This document shows positions 8,076-15,253 of a stretch of 38,245 nt of DNA, piece by piece. The stretch is from positions 1 through 38,245 of the IMG/VR virus record IMGVR_UViG_3300020463_000003; one strand, written 5' to 3'. Both the position numbers and the translations under genes were made by a program. The stretch comes from a virus. The notes beneath the pieces were generated by a model. That model was not told the DNA's origin. It ran no database searches and saw only the letters and a list, made by a program, of their open reading frames with translations. Every line of letters begins with the position of its first letter. Position 1 is the stretch's first letter.

Positions 8076-8873
8076 ATGACTTCATCCCAGGTAAATGTCA
8101 CAGAGACACCACCAATGTCTGCTGAAGATCTACAAACTCTAGCTAAAAATGAAACTGATGAGAACGGTTTAATACTAGGAAAGTTTAAATCAGTAGAAGA
8201 TCTTGCTGCCAGTTACAAAGAACTTGAAGGTAAGCTTGGTACTGTTACAGAAGAAGATCAACCACAAACAGAAGAAGAACAGACTGAAACTAACGAGACT
8301 GAATTTAATGCAGAAGAGTTTTATGGTGATGGCCTTGCCTCTGTCTTAGAAGAAGTTGGTATTGATCCACAAGAGATCTCTAATAGATTCCAAGAATCAG
8401 GTGAAATTAATGAAGATGATTACACCAAGCTAGGAGAAGCAGGTTTCTCTAAACAGGTAATCGATACCTACCTTGATGGATTAAAAGGTGGTGCGACTAC
8501 TGGTGAAGATATTGCCACTGCTCAGATACAAGGCATTAAAGATTCAATCGGTGGTGATGAAAACTACAGTAAGATGGTTTCATGGGCCATAGAAAATCTA
8601 CCTGCTGAAGAGGTGAAAGAGTTTAATTCTTTAACTGAAACAGCAAATGCAACAGCAATTAAATTTGCAGTACAAGGTCTTTATTCTCAATACAATAACG
8701 CTATGGGTGTCGAACCAAATTTAGTATCAGGCAAGGCTTCCACCAGTGGACCTACACCTTACAGATCAACAGCAGAAGTAGTTACTGCAATGTCAGATCC
8801 ACGCTATGGTAAAGATGTTACCTACACCGAAGATGTTCAAAGACGTCTAGGTGGTAGTGATGTATTTAGTTAA
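8076..8873 (+). CDS. Scaffolding protein, T7 gp9-like
   Basis: 265 residues (T7 gp9: 307). It is very acidic, with a Glu/Thr-rich stretch at residues 45-75 (EEDQPQTEEEQTE), an EDLAASYKELE motif early on that is typical of podoviral scaffolds, and predicted helices. Scaffolds direct procapsid assembly around the portal and are then removed. It lies between portal and capsid as expected, but five small genes separate it from the capsid gene, unlike T7. Confidence 0.9.
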   Translation: MTSSQVNVTETPPMSAEDLQTLAKNETDENGLILGKFKSVEDLAASYKELEGKLGTVTEEDQPQTEEEQTETNETEFNAEEFYGDGLASVLEEVGIDPQEISNRFQESGEINEDDYTKLGEAGFSKQVIDTYLDGLKGGATTGEDIATAQIQGIKDSIGGDENYSKMVSWAIENLPAEEVKEFNSLTETANATAIKFAVQGLYSQYNNAMGVEPNLVSGKASTSGPTPYRSTAEVVTAMSDPRYGKDVTYTEDVQRRLGGSDVFS

Positions 8874-8875
8874 CT

Positions 8876-9022
8876 ATGGCTAACAAACCTACAAACCCTT
8901 CTCTTTATGCAAGGGTAAAATCAGAAGCAAAGAAGAAGTTTAGAGTTTATCCTTCTGCTTATGCCAATGCTTGGTTAGTTAGAACTTATAAAAAACGTGG
9001 CGGAGGTTATCGTAAAACTTAA
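8876..9022 (+). CDS. Tiny basic protein with a YPSAYAN-type motif
   Basis: 48 residues beginning MANKPTNPSLYARVKSEAKK, with the motif YPSAYANAWLV and a basic glycine-rich end (KKRGGGYRKT). Short basic proteins with a PSAYAN-like motif are, as I recall, widespread in marine phages and also seen in giant viruses; none has a known role. It starts two bases after the scaffold stop and is followed two bases on by another small gene, so it is part of a compact late cluster. Confidence 0.7.
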   Translation: MANKPTNPSLYARVKSEAKKKFRVYPSAYANAWLVRTYKKRGGGYRKT

Positions 9023-9024
9023 TT

Positions 9025-9138
9025 ATGCCTTTATCAAAAAAACAAAAACAACTAGACAAAACTGGTGATGGCAAAATCACTAGAGAAGATCTTATGATCC
9101 TTCGGGCTAAGAAGAAAAAGAAAAATGGCAAAGCTTAA
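9025..9138 (+). CDS. Tiny protein with one EF-hand-like loop
   Basis: 37 residues. The centre, DKTGDGKITRED, fits an EF-hand calcium loop: Asp at 1, Thr at 3, Asp at 5, Gly at 6, Ile at 8, acidic residue at 12. Lysine-rich ends flank it. A single loop in such a short chain would probably need to pair with another protein. Its last 14 bases overlap the next gene. Calcium binding is an inference from the motif only. Confidence 0.65.
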   Translation: MPLSKKQKQLDKTGDGKITREDLMILRAKKKKKNGKA

Positions 9139-9277
9139 TCTTAGCCAGATGAAAAAGCTGAAAGCACATTCAGTTCATCACACACCCAAGCACATGAACA
9201 TAATGAAAAAGCTTATGCGTGAAGGTTCTTCATTCAAAGCTGCACATACTGCTGCACAAAAACAAGTAGGCAAATGA
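9125..9277 (+). CDS. Small basic His/Lys/Met-rich protein
   Basis: 50 residues with the pattern HSVHHTPKHMNIMKKLMREG followed by SFKAAHTAAQKQVGK. Short proteins of this HHxxKHM...MKKLMREGxSFxxAH type recur in marine phages, from memory; function unknown. It overlaps the EF-hand-like gene upstream by 14 bases and the next gene by an ATGA junction, which points to translational coupling. Confidence 0.7.
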   Translation: MAKLNLSQMKKLKAHSVHHTPKHMNIMKKLMREGSSFKAAHTAAQKQVGK

Positions 9278-9528
9278 GTCTTAAAAGATGGTTTGATGAA
9301 AAGTGGGTAGATGTCAAAACAGGTAAACCTTGTGGTCGTAAAAAAGGTGAGAGTCGTGGCTACCCTGCTTGCAGACCATCTAAAAGAGTTAGTAGTAAAA
9401 CACCAAAGACTACAGGTGAAATGAGTGGAAAAGAAAAGGCTAGATTCAAGGCAGAAAAGACCAGCAGTAAAAGAATTTCTTATAACCACACAAGGAAAAC
9501 AAATAGAAAAAAGTTAAAGATTGCATAA
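9274..9528 (+). CDS. Small basic protein with CGR...YPxCRP motif (DUF5872-like)
   Basis: 84 residues. The N-terminal half has WVDV, then PCGRKKGESRGYPACRPSKR, the signature I associate with a domain of unknown function (DUF5872-like) found in phages and nucleocytoplasmic large DNA viruses. Two Cys (in PCGR and PACRP) could bind metal or form a disulfide. The C-terminal half is Lys/Arg/Ser-rich. It follows the previous gene with an ATGA overlap. A DNA-binding or capsid-interior role is guesswork from charge. Confidence 0.75.
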   Translation: MSLKRWFDEKWVDVKTGKPCGRKKGESRGYPACRPSKRVSSKTPKTTGEMSGKEKARFKAEKTSSKRISYNHTRKTNRKKLKIA

Positions 9529-9583
9529 CAGTGTTATATTTTAATTAACTGCTTATCTTTCCTTTATGTCGAAGGGAGTATCA

Positions 9584-9829
9584 ATGACCAAGAAAGACAA
9601 AGATCCCACAGGGGGTCTTACTGCTTCTGGTCGTAGAAAATACAACCGAGCAACAGGTGGAAACTTGCAAGCCCCTGTTACTAAAAAGACAGGTCTTTCA
9701 CCTAGACAGAAAGCCAGAAGAAAATCCTTTTGTGCAAGAATGTCCAAGGTAAAAGGACCGTTAAAGAAAGATGGTGAGTTAACACGCAAAGCCCTTGCAC
9801 TACGCAAGTGGAATTGCGGTTCAGTATAA
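9584..9829 (+). CDS. Small basic protein, DUF6321-like
   Basis: 81 residues with PTGGLTASGRRKYNRATGG, then ARRKSFCARM, VKGPLKKDGELTRKALALRKW: a conserved signature that I recall as DUF6321, found in marine phages and large DNA viruses, function unknown. A Shine-Dalgarno AAGGGAG at 9572-9578 lies five bases before the ATG at 9584, so I chose this over the in-frame ATG at 9566. Strongly basic, last of the five small genes before the capsid. Confidence 0.8.
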   Translation: MTKKDKDPTGGLTASGRRKYNRATGGNLQAPVTKKTGLSPRQKARRKSFCARMSKVKGPLKKDGELTRKALALRKWNCGSV

Positions 9830-9935
9830 ACTTAACAAAACGAAAATCTTAATATCAAAAGTGCCTGATGCGTCAGATACCACTGGAGAGAACAGACAGT
9901 AGTGAAGTTAGTTTCTCAATTTTTTAAATCAATCC

Positions 9936-9942
9936 AAAGGAG
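9936..9942 (+). promoter_or_regulatory. Strong ribosome binding site of the major capsid gene
   Basis: AAAGGAG with an 8-base spacer to the ATG at 9951. Most genes here have weak or no Shine-Dalgarno sequence, so this marks high expression. The 121-base leader (9830-9950) otherwise shows only a short CTGA-TGCG-TCAG hairpin. Confidence 0.8.
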
Positions 9943-9950
9943 TTTAAATT

Positions 9951-10937
9951 ATGGCTAACGCCACAGTTTCACGCCTAGGTCTGGTAAATAATTCTGGAAC
10001 AGGCTTTGACGCATTGTTCTTGAAAGTGTTCTCTGGTGAGGTACTAACAGCCTTTGCTAGAAATAACATTTTTAATGAACAGCTTCATTCTGTCAGAACT
10101 ATTACTTCTGGTAAATCAGCACAGTTCCCTGTTACAGGAACAGCAACTGCTGCATATCACACACCAGGTACACCATTAGTAGGTGCAAACCAGATCTTGG
10201 CAAATGAAAAGATTATTTCTATAGATGATCTTTTAATCTCACAAGCATTTGTGAGCAACCTAGATGAGCTTAAGAATCATTACGATGTCAGAGCTACATA
10301 CGCTGATGAATTAGGTAAGGCTTTAGCCAAAACTTATGATCAGAACGTAGCAAAGGTAATTGCTAATGCTTCAAGAGCATCAACAACATTAACAGGTGGC
10401 AGTGGTGGATTAGTTTCTACTCTTGCTTCTGGTAATACTGCTTCAGCAAACGTTACTGGTGATGAGTTAGCAGCAGCTATCTACGACATCGCACAGGCCT
10501 TTGATGAAAGAGACATCCCACCTACAGATCGTTTCTGCATATTGCCCCCTGCTGAGTACTACAAGTTAGCTGAATCAGCTACAAGAACAGTAGATGTTGA
10601 CTTTAACCCAGGTGGCAACGGATCGTTTGCATCAGGTCGTGTACAACAGGTTGCTGGTATTCCAGTAATGATGAGTAACAACGTACCTCAATCAAACGTA
10701 GGATCTGAAGTATCTGGTACAAACAACAGCTACGCTGGTGACGATAGTAAGACTATTGGTTTAGTCTTCCATAAGTCAGCAGTTGGTACTGTGAAGCTAA
10801 TGGACATGACAACTGAAATCAGTGGTCAGGACTATGGCATCATGTATCAAGGTACATTGATGGTTGCTAAGTATGCTCTAGGTCATGGAATCCTAAGACC
10901 TGAGTGTGCAGCTACAATCAAGTTATCTGCTTCTTAA
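9951..10937 (+). CDS. Major capsid protein, T7 gp10-like
   Basis: 328 residues (T7 gp10A: 345), HK97-fold family of podoviruses. Supporting stretches are the N-terminal region ending FAGEV-like (KVFSGEVLTAF), the SGKSAQFPVTG segment, the DERDIPPTDRFCILPP region typical of T7-group capsids, and the C-terminal YGIMYQGTLMVAKYALGHG. It has the best ribosome binding site in the structural block and is followed by a terminator, as in T7. I see no frame for a 10B-like extension past the stop. Confidence 0.96.
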   Translation: MANATVSRLGLVNNSGTGFDALFLKVFSGEVLTAFARNNIFNEQLHSVRTITSGKSAQFPVTGTATAAYHTPGTPLVGANQILANEKIISIDDLLISQAFVSNLDELKNHYDVRATYADELGKALAKTYDQNVAKVIANASRASTTLTGGSGGLVSTLASGNTASANVTGDELAAAIYDIAQAFDERDIPPTDRFCILPPAEYYKLAESATRTVDVDFNPGGNGSFASGRVQQVAGIPVMMSNNVPQSNVGSEVSGTNNSYAGDDSKTIGLVFHKSAVGTVKLMDMTTEISGQDYGIMYQGTLMVAKYALGHGILRPECAATIKLSAS

Positions 10938-10947
10938 TTCACATAAA

Positions 10948-10976
10948 GGGTACTCAGTAATGGGTACTCTTTTCTT
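10948..10976 (+). terminator. Terminator behind the capsid gene (T7 T-phi position)
   Basis: Two direct copies of GGGTACTC (10948-10955 and 10962-10969) can pair with each other over eight positions because GTAC is self-complementary and two G-U pairs complete the stem; the loop is AGTAAT and TTTTCTT follows. Position just after the capsid gene matches the main late terminator of T7. Confidence 0.7.
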
Positions 10977-10993
10977 ACTATTTGGAGAACACT

Positions 10994-11068
10994 ATGGCTT
11001 ACGGAAAGATGAAGAAGAAAAAGAAAAAGATGGGTGGTAGAGAATCACTTAAAATAAAAAAGTACTAA
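10994..11068 (+). CDS. 24-residue lysine-rich peptide
   Basis: MAYGKMKKKKKKMGG followed by RESLKIKKY. It has a good Shine-Dalgarno (GGAG at 10984-10987, six bases before ATG) and fits between the capsid terminator and tail tube A. Similar AYGxKMKKK...LKIKKY peptides occur at this place in related marine podoviruses, as I recall. Function unknown. Confidence 0.6.
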   Translation: MAYGKMKKKKKKMGGRESLKIKKY

Positions 11069-11071
11069 ACC

Positions 11072-11680
11072 ATGACTGTAGCTGCAACCACTGAACTAGA
11101 AAGCATCAACATTATGTTGGCTGCTATAGGGGAAGCCCCTATAAATAGTCTTACAGGTACTCTTCCTGTTGATGCTCGTCTAGCACAATCAACTCTTGCA
11201 GAGATTAATAAAAAAGTTCAAATGGAAGGCTGGTCTTTTAATACTGAAATAGATGTCACTCTTACAAGAGATGGATCTAAGCATGTAGCCTTATCTACTG
11301 ATACTTTAAGAATTGATCCTAATATTCATCAGCACCCTACGATTGATGCAATACAACGTGGTCTTAAATTATACGACAGGTTAAATAATAAATATGAATT
11401 TGATGAAGATCTTATTTGTACTGTTGTTTACTTTAGAACTTTTGATGAGATACCAGAACCTGCTAGATATTACATAACAATAAAAGCTGCAAGAGTTTTT
11501 GTTGACAGGTTAGTTGGTGATGATGGATTAAGAACTTATACAGAACAAGATGAAATCAGAGCTAGGGCTATACTGATGGAAACAGACTTAGCAAATGGAG
11601 ATCATAACCTTCTTAGAGGAGATCCATCATTAACAAGTGTCTTTGATACTTACAGTCCTTCAAACGCATTAATTAGATAA
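11072..11680 (+). CDS. Tail tubular protein A (adaptor), T7 gp11-like
   Basis: 202 residues (T7 gp11: 196). Forms the ring between portal and nozzle. The N-terminus (ELESINIMLAAIGEAPINSL) is the hallmark of the gp11/adaptor family, followed by LAQSTLAEINKKVQMEGWSFNTE as in T7-group proteins. It is three bases ahead of the gp12 gene. Confidence 0.95.
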   Translation: MTVAATTELESINIMLAAIGEAPINSLTGTLPVDARLAQSTLAEINKKVQMEGWSFNTEIDVTLTRDGSKHVALSTDTLRIDPNIHQHPTIDAIQRGLKLYDRLNNKYEFDEDLICTVVYFRTFDEIPEPARYYITIKAARVFVDRLVGDDGLRTYTEQDEIRARAILMETDLANGDHNLLRGDPSLTSVFDTYSPSNALIR

Positions 11681-11682
11681 TT

Positions 11683-14139
11683 ATGGCAGTTATATCCAGA
11701 GCAATACCAACCTTATTAAGAGGGATCTCACAAGCTGCTGATTCGACTAAACAAGCAGATCATGCAGATATACAAGATAATGCTGACAGCAACCCTGTCA
11801 CAGGTCTTTCAAAACGTTCTGGATTGCAATATGTCGCTAGTCTAAGCGCTTCTCCTTTAGGTAATGTTCATATACAAACTATTAATAGAGATATAAATGA
11901 AAGGTATGTAGCAGTATTTAGTAATGGCAATGTAAAAGTTTATGATATTGACGGTACAGAAAAGACAGTAAATAAACCTGACGGAACAACATATCTAAAT
12001 ACTTCTGACCCTAGAAGTGTAATGAAGACTGTAAGTGTTGCTGACTATACCTTTGTTGTTAATACAAGTATTACAGCAGCTATGGATAGCACTGAGAGTC
12101 TAACCTCTGCAAACATTACTCAGGCAGTTGTCTTCATTAATCAAGTCTCAGATAAGACTACATACTCATTAACTGTAGATGGAGTTACTGTTACTGATGA
12201 CACTTCATCAGACTCTACACTTAGCACTAGTCAAGTTGCTACTGATTTAGTATCAGGACTTAACTCAGGTCTTACAGGTTTTACTATTGCTCGTAATGGT
12301 TCTGTTATTCATATAAAAAGAACAAATGGCAATAACTTTTCTATTGATGGTAATGACACTCAGGGTAATACCCACATGACAGTGGTAAAAGATACTGTCC
12401 AAAGATTTACTGATCTCCCAACAGTGTCACCTAATAATTATGTCGTAAAAGTAAAGGGAGATGAGACTACTGATTTTGATAATTACTACGTTAAGTTTGT
12501 TACTAATAATGGAGGTACATTTGAAGAAGGTCAGTGGGAAGAATGTGTAGAACCAGGAATACAATTTAAATTTAATTACGACACAATGCCTCATGTGTTA
12601 GTAAGACAGGCAGATGGTAACTTTAGATTTGCAAGAGTAGATGGCGATAGTTACACCTTATCTGGTGTTACATATACACTACCTAAATGGGGAGAAAGGA
12701 CTGTAGGCGATACAGATTCAGCACCTAACCCTTCTTTTATTGGCTCTAAAATTAATAACGTCTTCTTCTTTAGAAACAGGCTTGGTTTTTTAGCTGATGA
12801 TAATGTTGTTTTATCAAGAGCAGCAGAGTTTTTTAATTTTTTTCCAGAAACAGTCTTATCTGTAATTGATAGTGAACCTATAGATGTAGCAGCTTCACAT
12901 ACGAAAGTCGCTATTCTTAGAAGTGCTGTAACAGTAGAACAAGAACTAATATTATTTTCTGATCAGACACAGTTTGTACTTACTTCGTCAACAGATAACC
13001 TAACTCCTCAATCAGCTAACGTGGTAGTCGTAACTGAATTTGAATCTGATGATGATGCACAACCTGTAGGTGCTGGTAGCAGTATTTATTATTTATCTAA
13101 GAGAGGATCTTTTGCCAACGTAAGAGAGTATGTATATCAAAGAGATCTTGTTATAAAAGAATCTAGTAATATTACTGTCCATGTACCAAAACTAATACCA
13201 AGTAATATTTTTAAATTTGCAGTTTCTACAAGTGCAGATGTTTTGGTTTGTTTAGGTACAGATAATCCTAATAAGCTATACATCAACAGATGGTTATATG
13301 GTCAGCAGTATCAAAAGATATTAAACAGTTGGTCTACTTTTACTCTCAATGAGAATAGGTCTATTAAAAATGTTGATTTTATTGGTAGTGATTTATTTTT
13401 AGTAATAGAAGATTCTTTTGGTGCAAACAGTATTCAAAAAATACCTTTTGAAACTCAATTTACTGAAGCTAATTCTACATTCGAATATCACCTAGATCAT
13501 AAAGTTACAGAAGCCACTACAGGTGTATCTGTTAATTATAACTCTTCTACTGATACTACAACTTTTCAAGTTCCTTACAGTTTTTTAGGTAATGTAAATA
13601 TTGTTGGCAGATTTTTAGCAAGTAATGAAACTAGCACATATGTTAACGAACAAGGTGTAACAACAACTTTGAAGCCAGGTCAACTGTTACCAACGTTTGG
13701 GGCTGGAGCAACTATCGTATCAGCAAAAGGAGATTATAGAAATAGTAAATTTATTATTGGTGAATCATATGAGATGCACTATAGGTTTAGTCAACAACGA
13801 CTAACAGAAAGCCAAGGAGGTAATAGCTCTGGTGAGATTATTAGTGGTCGTTTACAACTGCATCATTTTTATATCAAGTTTGAAGATACAGGATTTTTTA
13901 AAGTAGAAGTAACACCAGAAAACAGAGACACAAGTACACATAAATTTACTGGTAGGTTTTTAGGTGCAGCCAGTAGCACCATTGGATCTATAAATTTAGA
14001 AACTGGATCATTTAAAGTTCCTATAATGAGCAGAGCAGATAGAGTAAATATCGATGTAAAGAATGACACATTCTTACCTACAACATTGGCTAGTGCTGAA
14101 TATGAAGCTATGTTCCATATGAGGAGTAGACGTATTTAA
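11683..14139 (+). CDS. Tail tubular protein B (nozzle), T7 gp12-like
   Basis: 818 residues (T7 gp12: 794). Six copies form the tail nozzle. The start (RAIPTLLRGISQAADSTKQ) and the region VVLSRAAEFFNFFPETVLSV are typical of the family, as is the beta-rich composition. It may carry an inserted beta domain around residues 150-230 (Thr/Ser/Asp-rich, DGVTVTDDTSS). The stop overlaps the next ATG by one base (TAATG). Confidence 0.95.
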   Translation: MAVISRAIPTLLRGISQAADSTKQADHADIQDNADSNPVTGLSKRSGLQYVASLSASPLGNVHIQTINRDINERYVAVFSNGNVKVYDIDGTEKTVNKPDGTTYLNTSDPRSVMKTVSVADYTFVVNTSITAAMDSTESLTSANITQAVVFINQVSDKTTYSLTVDGVTVTDDTSSDSTLSTSQVATDLVSGLNSGLTGFTIARNGSVIHIKRTNGNNFSIDGNDTQGNTHMTVVKDTVQRFTDLPTVSPNNYVVKVKGDETTDFDNYYVKFVTNNGGTFEEGQWEECVEPGIQFKFNYDTMPHVLVRQADGNFRFARVDGDSYTLSGVTYTLPKWGERTVGDTDSAPNPSFIGSKINNVFFFRNRLGFLADDNVVLSRAAEFFNFFPETVLSVIDSEPIDVAASHTKVAILRSAVTVEQELILFSDQTQFVLTSSTDNLTPQSANVVVVTEFESDDDAQPVGAGSSIYYLSKRGSFANVREYVYQRDLVIKESSNITVHVPKLIPSNIFKFAVSTSADVLVCLGTDNPNKLYINRWLYGQQYQKILNSWSTFTLNENRSIKNVDFIGSDLFLVIEDSFGANSIQKIPFETQFTEANSTFEYHLDHKVTEATTGVSVNYNSSTDTTTFQVPYSFLGNVNIVGRFLASNETSTYVNEQGVTTTLKPGQLLPTFGAGATIVSAKGDYRNSKFIIGESYEMHYRFSQQRLTESQGGNSSGEIISGRLQLHHFYIKFEDTGFFKVEVTPENRDTSTHKFTGRFLGAASSTIGSINLETGSFKVPIMSRADRVNIDVKNDTFLPTTLASAEYEAMFHMRSRRI

Positions 14140-14591
14140 TGGGACATCTAAGAAAAGCTTCATTTAAAGATCTTAAATATGTAGCAGCAAACATGAGAGA
14201 GATGGATAAGCTAGAAGCTTTTTATCAATCAGGACAAGAACCACAGCAAGCCCTTCAACTGTCTTATATATGCAGCAATGTAAACATGGCAATAGCTGAT
14301 GATAATGATCAACCTATAGGTCTTTGTGGGGTAGTACAAGGTGGTGTTATATGGATGGTTGCAACTGATGAACTGTTTAGTAATAAAAAATATAAGATAC
14401 AACTAATAAGAAAAGGTCGAGAATGGGTAGATAACCTGTTGAAATCTTACAAAATCCTATATAATTTTGTATATGCAGAGAACGATTCTGCTATCAAATG
14501 GTTAAAAGCTCTTGGGTTTACCTTTATCAAATATCATGAAGAGTATGGTATGCAGGGCAAACCATTCTACGAATTTCTGAGGATCGCATAG
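14139..14591 (+). CDS. T7 gp13-like virion protein with GNAT-type fold
   Basis: 150 residues (T7 gp13: 138). The sequence keeps the acetyltransferase-like outline: an N-terminal MGHLRKASFKDLKYV, a central IGLCGVVQGGVIWMVATDELF, and the C-terminal WLKALGFTFIKYHEEYG, which parallels FLKTIGAVFHEEY of T7 gp13. In T7 the protein is needed for core assembly. Enzymatic activity is not supported: I do not see a clear acetyl-CoA pyrophosphate loop (R/QxxGxG/A). Confidence 0.85.
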   Translation: MGHLRKASFKDLKYVAANMREMDKLEAFYQSGQEPQQALQLSYICSNVNMAIADDNDQPIGLCGVVQGGVIWMVATDELFSNKKYKIQLIRKGREWVDNLLKSYKILYNFVYAENDSAIKWLKALGFTFIKYHEEYGMQGKPFYEFLRIA

Positions 14592-15251
14592 ATGTGTGTT
14601 GCAGCATTACCAGCATTAGGAAGTGCAGGGGGACTGTTTGCAGCATCTCTCGGTCTTAACTTGGTTAGTGGTCTTGCACAGAGATCAGCAGCACAGGCAG
14701 CAGCTAACCAGACATATCAATCTTCATTAATAGCAAACAGATCAGCAGAACAAGCTTTTGCTGCACAACAAGAAGGGTTAGCAGCACAGTTAAAAGAATC
14801 TAGAGCATCACAAGCACAAGAAAAACAAGCAGCAACTATAAGAGGATTACAGGCAAAAGGAGCTATAAAAGCATCAGGTAGAGCAGGTCTTACTGTTGAC
14901 TTGTTATTAGCAGATCAAGAACGACAGACAGCAAACTTTAGAGAATCTATAAACCAGGCACTTGAATCAGCAAGCAGACAATACGGTAGAAATGTACAAG
15001 GATTGACAGCACAAAGAGATGATAGACGTAATCAGCTACAGAGTAATATTAATCAAGCTTATAACCAGATCCCTTCTTTAGGATCAGTTCTTCTTAATAC
15101 TGCTGTCTCAGGTCTTAGCTCGTATGCTTCTCTTACAGGAGGTCTTGGTGGTGTAGGAGGTGGTGCTTCAGCTTCTTCCTTTGCTCCATCTGGTTATCAA
15201 CCTATTGGTAATTATGGAAATTTTTCTAGTTTACCTAATCCTTTCGGTTAA
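14592..15251 (+). CDS. Internal virion protein, T7 gp14-like
   Basis: 219 residues (T7 gp14: 196). The hydrophobic start (LPALGSAGGLFAASLGLNLV) is followed by a long Ala/Gln/Arg-rich helical region and a Gly/Ser-rich C-terminus. The motif GRAGLTVDLLLADQERQ resembles the conserved centre of gp14 proteins. In T7, gp14 is ejected and forms the outer-membrane part of the DNA channel; that is family knowledge. It starts directly at the gp13 stop. Confidence 0.85.
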   Translation: MCVAALPALGSAGGLFAASLGLNLVSGLAQRSAAQAAANQTYQSSLIANRSAEQAFAAQQEGLAAQLKESRASQAQEKQAATIRGLQAKGAIKASGRAGLTVDLLLADQERQTANFRESINQALESASRQYGRNVQGLTAQRDDRRNQLQSNINQAYNQIPSLGSVLLNTAVSGLSSYASLTGGLGGVGGGASASSFAPSGYQPIGNYGNFSSLPNPFG

Positions 15252-15253
15252 TT

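Noticed and set aside
10937-10990. Possible T7 10A/10B-like frameshift at the end of the capsid gene
   Set aside because: No slippery heptamer before the stop, and the terminator follows immediately, leaving no room for an extension.
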